A stretch of DNA of 64,000 nucleotides from FEN-1073 sp963780865 (GTDB lineage Bacteria > Chloroflexota > Anaerolineae > Anaerolineales > RBG-16-64-43). The stretch is taken from contig CAWADT010000015.1 in the NCBI GenBank assembly GCA_963780865.1, positions 124,001 through 188,000 on the forward strand, read 5' to 3'. Below the pieces are notes generated by a model, which was not told the origin of the DNA, made no database searches, and was given only the letters and a program-made list of their open reading frames with translations. A program made the position numbers and the translations under genes. Below, piece after piece: positions 24,623 through 33,516 of the stretch (position 1 is its first letter; every line of letters begins with the position of its first letter).

Positions 24623-25848
24623 TCTTCCTTCATTAAATCTTCTGCCGCTTGCAGCAGTTCAGCAATCCGCTGTTCCGTAATCGATTTCGCCTGTAAATAG
24701 CGGTGAAGCAGCTCGAGCGGGGTGAGCGATTCGGCGCTGTCCGTGCCGAGCCGCGCCCGGACCTCTTGGCGCACTTCGAGCTGGACGTCCAGGTGCGACG
24801 CCGCTTCGGCCGCCTTGTGCACGGCGCGTTCGTCCAGGAGAGCGGTTTGTTCGCTGTTCAGGGTGATGATGATTCGCACGACGGCGTCACGGATCTCTTG
24901 CTTGCGCAGCGCGATCGCGTCGAGCACCGCGGGCGTGGGTTGATCCTCGGTGGTTGCATCCACCCGGATGGTGTGGAACGGCCGCGCATGGACCGGGACG
25001 AATTCCCACTCGGTCTTGCCGCGCGATATTTCCGCGAAGGAAAAACCCTTCGGCTCGTTTTCCTCCCCGAAGTCGATGCGCTCGAGCGACCCGGCGTACA
25101 CAACCGGAGGCAGCCCGGCTTCCCCGGCGGTGAGATTCTGATGCTTGTGGATGTGCCCAAGCGCGACGTAATCCCACGCCGTCTCGGCCACAGAGCTCTT
25201 CATCACGGCCACGTCGCTTCCGAGCATAACCGTGCGCTCGGAGCCGAAGGTCGCGCCGGAGACCGTGAAGTGCCCGGCGAATATCCGCGGCGCATCATGC
25301 TTCGCGGCCTGCGCCGAAAGCTCCCGGATATATTGGGTGACCTTATCGCGCAAGGTCTGCTCCAGCTCGGGCAGCGATTTGCCCTTGTACTCCTCGTCGA
25401 GGAGCAGCCGGTTTCGGGAAGGATACGGCATCCAGGCGAGGTATACCGGGCCGTGCGCCGTTTGCACCAACTGCGAATCGGGTTTGTATCCGACGATCAC
25501 GTTGGAGATCTCCAGCACGTGGTAGATATCCAAGCTGGTGGCCTTGGAGATCGTGCCGGGAAGATCGTGGTTGCCCACCAGAAGCAGGGTGGGAATTTTA
25601 TCGGCGAGGCGTTTAATTCGGCGGGCAAATTCCCGCTGCTGGGTGGGTTCCGGGTCCCGCGTCTTGAACGCGTCGCCGGCGAAAACCGCCAGGTCCGCTC
25701 GGTGGTCCAGCGCGTAGTCGACCACTTCGTCGAGCCGATCGAGGAAATCCCGCGTGCGCGAGGAGGTACCGGTGGCGGGGTCGAGCTTCCCGTAGTTTTC
25801 CATGCCGACGTGCAGATCGGCGAAGTGGAGCAGGCGAATGGGCGGCAT
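24610..25848 (-). CDS. sbcD: SbcD-type nuclease (Mre11 homologue)
   Basis: 412 residues. Metallophosphoesterase motifs in order: HFADLHVGM, FAGDAFKTRD, LVGNHDLPGT, FAGHFTVSG and YVALGHIHKHQ, the five SbcD/Mre11 metal-site motifs. The C-terminal ~110 residues form the capping/coiled region that meets SbcC. Mn2+-dependent exonuclease and endonuclease. The ATG at 25848 has no ribosome binding site but a promoter places the transcript start at or next to it. Upstream gene of sbcC with about 200 bp between, containing the heptamer tracts. Confidence 0.95.
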   Translation of the reverse strand: MPPIRLLHFADLHVGMENYGKLDPATGTSSRTRDFLDRLDEVVDYALDHRADLAVFAGDAFKTRDPEPTQQREFARRIKRLADKIPTLLLVGNHDLPGTISKATSLDIYHVLEISNVIVGYKPDSQLVQTAHGPVYLAWMPYPSRNRLLLDEEYKGKSLPELEQTLRDKVTQYIRELSAQAAKHDAPRIFAGHFTVSGATFGSERTVMLGSDVAVMKSSVAETAWDYVALGHIHKHQNLTAGEAGLPPVVYAGSLERIDFGEENEPKGFSFAEISRGKTEWEFVPVHARPFHTIRVDATTEDQPTPAVLDAIALRKQEIRDAVVRIIITLNSEQTALLDERAVHKAAEAASHLDVQLEVRQEVRARLGTDSAESLTPLELLHRYLQAKSITEQRIAELLQAAEDLMKEDGGP

Positions 25849-25854
25849 GGGAAG

Positions 25855-25884
25855 ATTGTATCAAGATTATCGGGGGAAAGCCAA
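25855..25884 (-). promoter_or_regulatory. Promoter giving a leaderless sbcD mRNA
   Basis: Minus strand: TTGGCT (25879-25884), 18-nt spacer, TACAAT (25855-25860), then six bases and ATG. The spacing puts +1 on the A of the start codon, in keeping with the missing Shine-Dalgarno. Confidence 0.65.
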
Positions 25885-26123
25885 CTCATTTCTCTTTATT
25901 CTTTTAATTTTCGGCAATTTCTTCATTCGCGTATCTCATTTTCAAGATGGGGCGACGGTTGATCCAATCGCGTTTTGGCATTTCGCCCATTGGACCTTAT
26001 CGTCCGACTCGGCCGGAAAATATTGGAACATCCGCCTCATGCAGACGCCGTTCGGTCGGGGAGATTGGTGGAATTGTGGTTGGAACAATTGCTATCGGAC
26101 CAACCCTCTCCGCTTTCAGACCG
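25885..26123. other. Intergenic region upstream of repeat copy 4
   Basis: No gene recognised between the sbcD promoter and the palindromic repeat. Frames spanning it have no ribosome binding site or domain. Confidence 0.45.
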
Positions 26124-26267
26124 TTTATCCCGCTCTCGCGGGATGATGAATACCCCGCAGCTTGCCCCGCACTCCTCTATATTAATCGAAGAGTACGGGG
26201 CTTGCTGCGCAGTTCTTGGGGGTTGTTCCCTTTGATGACCGCGCGGCTTGCCGCGCGGTCATTCATT
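26124..26267 (+). repeat. Modular palindromic repeat, copy 4 (full-length reference copy)
   Basis: 144 bp, three hairpins in a row. Module 1: CCCGC-TCTC-GCGGG. Module 2: arms GCAGCTTGCCCCGCACTC and GAGTACGGGGCTTGCTGC around CTCTATATTAATCGAA. Linker: GCAGTTCTTGGGGGTTG. Module 3: GACCGCGCGGC-TT-GCCGCGCGGTC, a perfect 11-bp palindrome. Ends in ATTCATT. GCTTGC occurs once in each arm pair of modules 2 and at the centre of module 3. Lies 187 bp upstream of the GT39-like gene. Confidence 0.93.
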
Positions 26268-26454
26268 GCCCGATGGATGTCATTCGGATACAATGTGCAA
26301 AACCATCCGGCATCCCCGGGATTCAATCCGTTCCGGGTTGACCGGCTGCTTGAAAATTCCATTTTTTCCATTGGGAATGGCCAAAGGAAAGGATCAGCCA
26401 CGGAGGTCCTGCCTCTCCGCCGATCCATCGATCCGCAATCTTTCCTCCCAGACA

Positions 26455-27831
26455 ATGAAAAGAATTTTGCGTTCCGTATTCTCCTTTTTCGAAGGCGCAG
26501 CCTGGCGCAGGTATCTGGGCTTGCTCCTATTGGGATTCCTCCTTCGCCTGCCGGTGCTTTTCCTCGCCGCCGCGAATCCCGCGCGGAGTATTCCGCCCGG
26601 GGACGCGCCCGGCTACTTTCAACTCGCCCTGCACTTATATCGATCCGGCGTATTCTCTCAATCTTCCGCCGCGCCTTTTCAGCCCGAGGTATCTCGAACT
26701 CCCGGATATCCGCTTTTCCTCGCGTTGATTTTTCTCTTTACCGGCCCGTCGACGCTGGCGGCGGGGATTATGCAATCTCTGCTGCACGCCGTCACCGGTT
26801 TGGTCGTGTTCCGATTGGGCGAAAAAATTTTTCGTTCGGACCGTACGGGCATCGCCGGATGCTTGTTGTGGGCGATCGCTCCGTTGCCGGCAATTTTCGC
26901 CGGGCTGCTTCTTTCCGAAATCCTCTTTACGGCGGTCTTCATGATCCTCCTGTTGACCTTAACGGAAGATCGGCTGGTGTTTTCGGCGTTGGGCGGAGCG
27001 CTTTTGGGCGCGGCGGTGCTGATCCGCCCGGTCGGGATATTTCTCTGGCCTTCCGTGATACCTGCCCTGTGGATCGGGGTCGGAGTACGCCGCGCGATCG
27101 CAAAATGCGTTTTATTCAGCGCCCTGGCCTCGGCGGTGATCGTTCCCTGGATGTATCGCAACGAATCCATTTTCGGAAGGCCGGCACTGGCGACCGTACA
27201 GGGCGAGAATCTGTTGTATTACAACGCGGCAGGATATCTCACTTGGCGGGATGGAGTCAGTCTGGGGCAGGCGCGGGACGAGGCGACCCGCTATTATCAG
27301 CAATATTTAATCGAAAAAGGATTGCACCCCGTGACGGCCGTCGAGGTATCCGACGCCATGTCGGCCGCGGCCATGCAAATGCTTCTGGAGGATCCATTTC
27401 GCGCCATCTGGTTCAACGCGCTCAACAGCCTCAACGGCCTTCGGCCGGGGGCGTCCTATTTTCTGATGTTCCTCGATCCGGGAATGGTCAATCCGGATTC
27501 CACGACCAACGGGGAACTCTCGCCTGCGATTTCGAACATCGCGCAGCCGGAGATTTTGTTGGTGACGGTTCTGCTTTCCCTGTTCTACGGAATCCTCTAT
27601 TTATTTTCCGCGGCGGGAATTTTTCTGCTCCTCGTGCGCAGAAAATGGAAGGCGCTGGCTGTGTTGGTGGCGCCCTGCATCCTGATCATGTACATTCCGG
27701 CGCTTGCCAGCAACGGCCGGTTTCGGATTCCAATAGAGCCGATTCTCTGCCTTCTGGCGGCTTGGGCGCTTGACGAAGCGTTGCTGCTATGGAGACAGCG
27801 TTTATCGAAACCCGCGCCGATTTCCCCATAG
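26455..27831 (+). CDS. Polytopic membrane glycosyltransferase (GT39/PMT-like)
   Basis: 458 residues from ATG 26455 (MKRILRSVF). About ten transmembrane helices. The first extracytoplasmic loop has PPGDAPGYFQLALHLYRSGVF, with an acidic Asp after the first helix as in GT-C enzymes, and SRTPGYPLFLALIF, a pattern common to dolichyl- or undecaprenyl-phosphate sugar transferases (PMT_2/GT39). These move a sugar from a lipid carrier to an external acceptor. No Shine-Dalgarno precedes the ATG, so the exact start is open; an in-frame ATG at 26377 is possible. Acceptor unknown. Confidence 0.75.
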   Translation: MKRILRSVFSFFEGAAWRRYLGLLLLGFLLRLPVLFLAAANPARSIPPGDAPGYFQLALHLYRSGVFSQSSAAPFQPEVSRTPGYPLFLALIFLFTGPSTLAAGIMQSLLHAVTGLVVFRLGEKIFRSDRTGIAGCLLWAIAPLPAIFAGLLLSEILFTAVFMILLLTLTEDRLVFSALGGALLGAAVLIRPVGIFLWPSVIPALWIGVGVRRAIAKCVLFSALASAVIVPWMYRNESIFGRPALATVQGENLLYYNAAGYLTWRDGVSLGQARDEATRYYQQYLIEKGLHPVTAVEVSDAMSAAAMQMLLEDPFRAIWFNALNSLNGLRPGASYFLMFLDPGMVNPDSTTNGELSPAISNIAQPEILLVTVLLSLFYGILYLFSAAGIFLLLVRRKWKALAVLVAPCILIMYIPALASNGRFRIPIEPILCLLAAWALDEALLLWRQRLSKPAPISP

Positions 27832-27968
27832 ATTCCGGGCTGTAAATTCGGGGATGGGCTGCTTTCGACGACGATCACCGAGGCCGTCCACCAGAATAAT
27901 TTTATCCCGGAGTTTGGTCATCGTCGGATATTTCCGGAGCGTGCTTGCCGAGCTTGGCGTATTCGCCG

Positions 27969-29087
27969 TCAGGTGAGCGGATTTTCCCCGGCCTGAAATT
28001 TCCTCGCGCTCCTGTATTCCCAAAACCCCTTCGAGAGCGCAAGCGCGGCAAAGACGAACCCCGATAGCGTCCACAGGACGAAGTTCAAGGCAAGGAAGAC
28101 GCCGAGCGCTGGATTTATCCCGGTAATAGAAACCACAAAGCCCAGGGCCAGCAAGAATACGAATAACCGGACGACCCGCGCTGGCTCCCGTTTTTCCACC
28201 GGGGCTGCTTCCACACCGAGCGCGGTCCGCCTGCGATGCAACCATAAGCCGGCGAGCGCCAGCGCGTAGAAAACAAACGTGAACAGTTGTACCGCCGGAG
28301 AAGGCAAATCCCCGGGCCGGATCGCGAAATACGACAGGCCATACAACAAGGCGAGATAAAGGCAAAGCACTAGAAAACCCCGCCGACCGAAAACCACGAT
28401 TGGGCGTCCGTCCAACTCAACGAGGGCGGGCCGCGCCAGCCGCAAAAGCACGAGCAGTAATAAGATGGCCAAAGCCAGGTTGAACGCCAGGTTGAGCGGC
28501 CCTCCGGAGTTCATCCCCATGATGCAGGCGAAGGCCAGCACCAAATAGACCTGTACGATCCGCGCGCCCCTGCTCTTTCCGGTAAACCATGCCAGCTCCG
28601 GGAACATTGGTCGCAAGGGCGGGCAGAGCAAACAGGCTACGGCGAGCGGTAGGATGAAGGACACCAGCGGATGATAGAGAAACACCATGCTGATCTCGGA
28701 AAACCCGTACGGTCCGAGGCGCCCCATGGCCAACTTTCCGTCGCCGCCATACCCGCTCCAAATGACTTTGGTAATCCAGGATTCGTATAAGCCGAACAAC
28801 ACGCCCCAGAGGTATAGGGAGGTGAGCGAAGTTCGCCCTGTGCGAATGGCGAGCGTGGTGAAGAAAAAGAAGTGCGCGAAATAAAGCCAATAGGTGACGA
28901 CAATCGTCCAGGGATTCCACAACCCGAGACGCAACGAAGCGCCGGAAAATACTTCGGCGCAAATGAATACGATCAGTCCGATCAGAAGGCGGGCAAACAA
29001 TATCCGGAGTCCGGGCTTTCCGGGCGCCAAGGCGTCGGTTCCAGACTTCGAGGAAACCAATTTAGTTTGCTTTGCGGTAGAGGTCAT
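27969..29087 (-). CDS. Polytopic membrane protein of unknown function
   Basis: 372 residues from ATG 29087; a TTG at 29105 adds six residues. About ten transmembrane helices. Noticeable segments are LYLWGVLFGLYESWITKVIW and an AMGRLGPYGFSEI loop in the N-terminal half, and a Lys/Arg loop (about 285-300). I do not recognise the family. Neighbours are the GT39-like gene (convergent) and pncA (same strand, 255 bp away), neither of which suggests a role. Confidence 0.75.
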   Translation of the reverse strand: MTSTAKQTKLVSSKSGTDALAPGKPGLRILFARLLIGLIVFICAEVFSGASLRLGLWNPWTIVVTYWLYFAHFFFFTTLAIRTGRTSLTSLYLWGVLFGLYESWITKVIWSGYGGDGKLAMGRLGPYGFSEISMVFLYHPLVSFILPLAVACLLCPPLRPMFPELAWFTGKSRGARIVQVYLVLAFACIMGMNSGGPLNLAFNLALAILLLLVLLRLARPALVELDGRPIVVFGRRGFLVLCLYLALLYGLSYFAIRPGDLPSPAVQLFTFVFYALALAGLWLHRRRTALGVEAAPVEKREPARVVRLFVFLLALGFVVSITGINPALGVFLALNFVLWTLSGFVFAALALSKGFWEYRSARKFQAGENPLT

Positions 29088-29342
29088 CGGCAAGTTGTCC
29101 AGCAATCGCGGAACCGTCCGGCAAAATCAGCCGATATTTTCCACAGTCCAGAGTTCGGCATGGACGCCGAGTTTATCAGTTCATCTATGCAAAGCCCCGA
29201 TTTTCCCCGCCAATGCTCACGGGGAGCGGCTTCAAATTATCTCCCACAGAAAAGAATTCATTGAAGTTTTCGATCCCGCTCGTCGAACCTACGGCAACCC
29301 ACAGTTGTGAAAAACTGAGAGTGAACCGGACGCCTGATTTCT

Positions 29343-30032
29343 TTACCCCCGCTTCTTCGTCTTGGCTCGGGTCGTTCGTGTCCGGGCGGGGGTTTTCCGC
29401 GTCGCGCGGGGTTTCCTGGTTTTCAGAATTGCGCTGCTGCGGATGATCTTCACCCCCGCCGCTTCCATCTCGGCGATCGCCGCGGCGGAATCGCCCGGCT
29501 GCAGGTTGACCCCGCGGCAAGCATCGGCGATTACGTACGCTTCAAACCCCAACTGCGCGGCGTCGATCGCGGTGTACTTCACGCAGTAGTCGGTGGCCAG
29601 CCCCGCGATATAGACCCGGGTGACGTGATGCTCGCGGAGAAAATCTGCCATCCCGGTGGAATTCCTGTGGTCCGCATCGAGGAATCCGCTGTAGCTGTCG
29701 ATGCGCGGGTCGGTCCCTTTCTGAAAAATCCGGGCAATCCGCGCTTTTTCGAGGGGGGCGACCAGATCCGCGCCGTGCGATCCCTGGACGCAATGATCCG
29801 GCCAGAGGGTCTGGGACGAACCGTTAATGCCGATCACCTCATACATCGGTTTTCCATGGGTGCTGGCAAAGCTGCCGTGCCCGCGCGGGTGCCAATCTTG
29901 CGTGGCCACGATCAGATCGAATTTTTTCTGCACCCGGTTGGCGATCGGAACGATCTCATCGCCTTCCGGAATGGCCAGGGAGCCACCCGGACAAAAATCG
30001 TATTGGATATCGACCAGGATCAAGGCTTTCAT
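29343..30032 (-). CDS. pncA: Nicotinamidase with basic C-terminal tail
   Basis: 229 residues. Isochorismatase-fold enzyme: the catalytic Asp in LILVDIQYDFCPGGSLA, metal-site residues in ATQDWHPRGHGSF, and the nucleophile Cys in GLATDYCVKYTA, the PncA signature. It hydrolyses nicotinamide to nicotinate. GGAGG lies six bases before ATG 30032. The last ~25 residues are a Lys/Arg/Thr-rich tail (from KTRKPRATRK) not present in typical PncA. Together with pncB (30254-31747, same strand) it forms the Preiss-Handler NAD salvage route; a palindromic repeat lies between. Confidence 0.95.
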   Translation of the reverse strand: MKALILVDIQYDFCPGGSLAIPEGDEIVPIANRVQKKFDLIVATQDWHPRGHGSFASTHGKPMYEVIGINGSSQTLWPDHCVQGSHGADLVAPLEKARIARIFQKGTDPRIDSYSGFLDADHRNSTGMADFLREHHVTRVYIAGLATDYCVKYTAIDAAQLGFEAYVIADACRGVNLQPGDSAAAIAEMEAAGVKIIRSSAILKTRKPRATRKTPARTRTTRAKTKKRG

Positions 30033-30155
30033 TGGGCACCTCCGTTGATCAACAGGCGGTCAAGTAGCCCGCGTGTTCCTTGCGGGCATATCGAGACCTC
30101 CTTCAGTCTAGGCGGGACCGGCCTCGATACACCCCTTCGGAGCTACTCGACCAAC

Positions 30156-30258
30156 TTTATCCCGCTCTCGCGGGATGATGAATACCCCGCAGCTTGCTGC
30201 GCAGTTCTTGGGGGCTGTGTCCTTTGATATCGCGTGGCAAGCCGCGCGGTCATTCATT
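30156..30258 (+). repeat. Modular palindromic repeat, copy 5 (deleted between GCTTGC cores 1 and 2)
   Basis: TTTATCCCGCTCTCGCGGG then CCCCGCAGCTTGCTGCGCAG: the AT-rich centre of module 2 is missing, with the junction at GCTTGC. The centre of module 3 reads GGCAAGCC rather than GGCTTGCC, as if flipped. Its right end (CATTCATT) contains the TGA stop of pncB on the minus strand (30254-30256). Confidence 0.92.
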
Positions 30259-31747
30259 TTCCGCTCCCACTCCGCTCCGATTGTTCCTTTGCGTTCTGCA
30301 GCGAAAGCTTCAATTTCTTGCGGTACAGCCCCAGTTCCAATCCCACCGGATAGCGGTGCGGGTTGAGGAACCGCTTTATTCCGGAGGGAAACGCGGCGAG
30401 GTTCTCGGCCACGGTTTTGCGGATTGTTTCCAACCCCGCCGGCGGGTAAACCACCTTCCCGGCCCGCATAACTGGGATGAGCAGGTCGGCATGTTCGGCG
30501 TCGGCGGGGACGGTTTCCTTGCGCGTGGCGTCGCCCGGATCGACGATCACGCACTCGCCCGACGGGCTGGTCCCTTCCTCTATGATCGCGTCGGCGACGT
30601 TCTCCCCTCCGCGCCGGAACCGCCGCACCTGCAGGATCCCCGGCGTCGAGGTCTTCAATGCCTGATCCGAAATCTTCATTTTATAATCCCACGCTTCCCC
30701 CTTTTTTCGCAACGCCGAGAGTTTGTACACTCCGCCGAGCGCCGGCTGATCGAAAGCCGTCGCGAGCTTTGTTCCCACCCCCCACAGGTCGATTTTCGCG
30801 CCCTGGTGCTTCAAGCTTTCAATGATGTGTTCGTCCAATTCATTGCTGGCGACGATTTGCGCTTTTGGAAAACCGGCCTGGTCGAGAATCCTTCTGGCTT
30901 CCTGGCTGAGGGCGGCCAGATCCCCCGAATCCAAACGGATGCCGACTATTTCGGATCCGCGGTCGCGCAAATCCTTCGCCGCGTGCACGGCGTGGCGGAC
31001 CCCCGGCAGGGTTCCATAGGTATCGACCAGAAAGGTGCAATTATCGGGGAGGATGCGTGCGTATTGCGCGAAGGCTTCCTCTTCCGTATCGAAAGCCATC
31101 ACCCAGCTGTGGGAATGGGTTCCTGCCACGGGGATGCCAAAAAGCTTTCCGGCCAGAACGTTGGAGGTGGCCGCGCAGCCTCCAATATAGGCCGCCCGGC
31201 TGGCGGCTAGCGCGCCGTCGAATCCCTGCGCCCGGCGCAAGCCAAACTCTAGAACCGGATCCCCTCCGGCGGCCAAGACCACCCTGGCCGCTTTGGTGGC
31301 GATCAGCGATTGAAAATTAATAATATTCAGGAGGGCCGATTCCAAAATCTGGGATTGCAGCAGCGGACCTTGTATTTTAAGGAGCGGCTCCTGGGGAAAG
31401 ACCACCGTCCCTTCCGGCATCGCATCCACGTCGCAAGCTAGCTTCAGGCTGCCGAGGTAACTCAGGAAGGCGGGCTCCAGCATCGGCTTCCCTTTGCGGT
31501 CGCGGATTCCGGAAAGATATTCCAAATCCGAAGGGTCGAACGCAAACTCGGCAAGATATTCCAGGACGTATTCCAGCCCCGCCGCAAGGGTGAACCCGCC
31601 GCCGAATGGATTTTCCCGAAAGGAAAGATGGAACGCGGCTTCGGTGTCGGCCATTCCGGATTTCCAATAGCCGTAGGCCATGGTGAGCTCGTAGAAATCT
31701 GTCAGCAGGGCTAGGGATTCGCGGTAGGTTTTTTTCAGGATATCCAT
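30254..31747 (-). CDS. pncB: Nicotinate phosphoribosyltransferase
   Basis: 497 residues, full length for the long PncB family. LLTDFYELTMAYGYWKSGM is the N-terminal signature; GTHSHSWVMAF carries the catalytic His region; VGIRLDSGDLAALS and GVGTKLATAFDQPALGGVYKL are PRPP/phosphate binding segments. It converts nicotinate and PRPP to nicotinate mononucleotide with ATP hydrolysis. AAGGGAG precedes ATG 31747. The stop codon lies inside the terminal ATGAATGA of repeat copy 5. Confidence 0.96.
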   Translation of the reverse strand: MDILKKTYRESLALLTDFYELTMAYGYWKSGMADTEAAFHLSFRENPFGGGFTLAAGLEYVLEYLAEFAFDPSDLEYLSGIRDRKGKPMLEPAFLSYLGSLKLACDVDAMPEGTVVFPQEPLLKIQGPLLQSQILESALLNIINFQSLIATKAARVVLAAGGDPVLEFGLRRAQGFDGALAASRAAYIGGCAATSNVLAGKLFGIPVAGTHSHSWVMAFDTEEEAFAQYARILPDNCTFLVDTYGTLPGVRHAVHAAKDLRDRGSEIVGIRLDSGDLAALSQEARRILDQAGFPKAQIVASNELDEHIIESLKHQGAKIDLWGVGTKLATAFDQPALGGVYKLSALRKKGEAWDYKMKISDQALKTSTPGILQVRRFRRGGENVADAIIEEGTSPSGECVIVDPGDATRKETVPADAEHADLLIPVMRAGKVVYPPAGLETIRKTVAENLAAFPSGIKRFLNPHRYPVGLELGLYRKKLKLSLQNAKEQSERSGSGK

Positions 31748-32195
31748 GGTTCTCCCTTATGCGATTCTCGCGCTCGGCCGGACGGGCGATTCCCGCCTAG
31801 TCCGGGCGTTCGGATCCTTTGTGAACGAAGGACTATTTTTATTCTAGCAGCATGGTGAAAAAAGAATGTGCCTTGAAGCTTTTGCCGCTCTGCTTGTGGA
31901 AATGTCGGCCGGCGCCCGCGCGGATTTTCCAGGCAGTCCCACCGATGCTTCATCGAAGGCGTCGGACATTGCAGCCAAAATTATTCCTATTCCATCAGCG
32001 GAGTTTCGATTGGGAAGCGCATCGGTTATCTGTCGGTGAACGATCTCCGCTGAACCGATACTTGGAAGAAAAAACCCTGCCAACAAAAGGAGGGGTCGGT
32101 AGATGAATCCGCTAAAAAACTCCCGCGTTTTTAGCTCATGCCAAATCGTGAACATTGGAAAGGGAGTGGATGCTTTGCGCGGTCCGCTCGATGAA
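31748..32195. other. Intergenic region, no gene recognised
   Basis: 448 bp between pncB and the beta-propeller lipoprotein gene. A small inverted repeat TCCTT-TGTGAACG-AAGGA followed by a T-rich run (around 31816-31845) resembles a weak plus-strand terminator, but no gene ends there. Short frames on both strands lack start signals. Confidence 0.4.
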
Positions 32196-33389
32196 TTATA
32201 GCCGCACGATTTTCCACAGGTCGATCAATCCGTCCTCCCCCGCTGTCGCGATCACTCCATCGGCGGCGCTGTACACCAGTTGGTTTATCTTCCCCTGATG
32301 GGCCTGAATGGACGCGACGGTTTCCAACGAGGGAAACCGCATTAACACGAGTTTGCCGTCCGCGGTGCTGGCCACGAGCAAGTGGTCATCCTCGGCGAGC
32401 GCGAGGTTGACCAGGTTTGTAACTTCGGCGTGAGCCCATTCCTTTGTTCGCGACGGATCGAATACGGCGACATAATTTCCGCTCGCGACTGCCAGCCAGT
32501 CCTCGTTCGAGATTTGCAGATCCACGATCGCTCCGTATGGAGCGAAGGCATTTCCGCCTTCGCCGCCATTGACGCACAGTCCCTCCGAACAGGGCTCGAG
32601 GTAATTTATAGAGAGGGTTTGACTTCCCTCCCAGATGCCCCCATACGCCAATTCCATTTCGTCGGGGCTAAACACGGGACGGGTGATCGGCTTCAACCCG
32701 GAGAGATACGGGGCTGCTGTGGGAACGACGGAGGCCTCGCCGGTGATTTTCGAAATGAGATAGAAGCCTTTCTCGTCGGTGACGCCCAGCACGCGTTTTC
32801 CAGCCGAGAGCGCAATTCCCCGGATGTGGAGGAAGTTCTCCTGGAGAAGATGAATCGAGCTCGCTGTTTGCGCGTTGCGGATCTCGATCCGGTCTTGCAC
32901 GCCGACGATAAAAAAAGCGCCGTCGGGGTCGAGCAGAATGCTGGCCGGTCCGGAGGAATTGATCTTTGAGTCGAGAATTCTCGCGCCCTGGGCGGTGTCA
33001 TACATCCGGATATTCCCCGTCGCGCTGATCGAAACCAACCATTGCATTGTCGGCTGGTAATCGATGCCCACGATCGCTTCGCCGGCGCTGAGCGTCCGGA
33101 TTTTCTCGAATCCCATTGGTCCGCTGTAGTATGTGGCGGATGGTACAGGGGTGAGAGTCGGTAACTTGGTGCGGGTGGGTTCAGGAGTCAGTGTCGCGGT
33201 CGGTTCGGGGGTGTCGGTACGGGTCGGTTCGTGTAAGGTAGGCTCCCGCGTGTACGTGCTGGTCCATTGCTGCGGCAGAGTAAAAGGGACGATGCTTCCC
33301 GAATAGCCGGCGTTCCCGCCGCCCTGATTTCGGTTCGGCACGCAAGCGACCAAGGAAACGAAAAGAAGAACATACACAAGATGCTTCAT
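32196..33389 (-). CDS. Lipoprotein with beta-propeller (WD40-like) repeats
   Basis: 397 residues from ATG 33389, seven bases after GAGGA. Lipobox SLVAC puts Cys near residue 16. A Thr/Pro/Glu linker (about 45-90, repeats of EPTxT) leads to a propeller of weak WD40-like blades: VGIDYQPTMQWLVSISATGNI, SAADGVIATAGEDGLIDLWKI and similar. Surface-anchored. Function unknown; such propellers usually mediate binding. A TATAAT on the minus strand near 33434-33439 could be its -10. Confidence 0.8.
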   Translation of the reverse strand: MKHLVYVLLFVSLVACVPNRNQGGGNAGYSGSIVPFTLPQQWTSTYTREPTLHEPTRTDTPEPTATLTPEPTRTKLPTLTPVPSATYYSGPMGFEKIRTLSAGEAIVGIDYQPTMQWLVSISATGNIRMYDTAQGARILDSKINSSGPASILLDPDGAFFIVGVQDRIEIRNAQTASSIHLLQENFLHIRGIALSAGKRVLGVTDEKGFYLISKITGEASVVPTAAPYLSGLKPITRPVFSPDEMELAYGGIWEGSQTLSINYLEPCSEGLCVNGGEGGNAFAPYGAIVDLQISNEDWLAVASGNYVAVFDPSRTKEWAHAEVTNLVNLALAEDDHLLVASTADGKLVLMRFPSLETVASIQAHQGKINQLVYSAADGVIATAGEDGLIDLWKIVRL

Positions 33390-33516
33390 GTTCGTCCTCG
33401 CAGAGACAAAACTCCGTAGCAAGGATACCTTGGAATTATATACTGGGCGTGAAATTCACCCTATGTAGAATCCCCCACTCCAAAGACATGAATTGATTCC
33501 CGCCGTCAGATTATTT

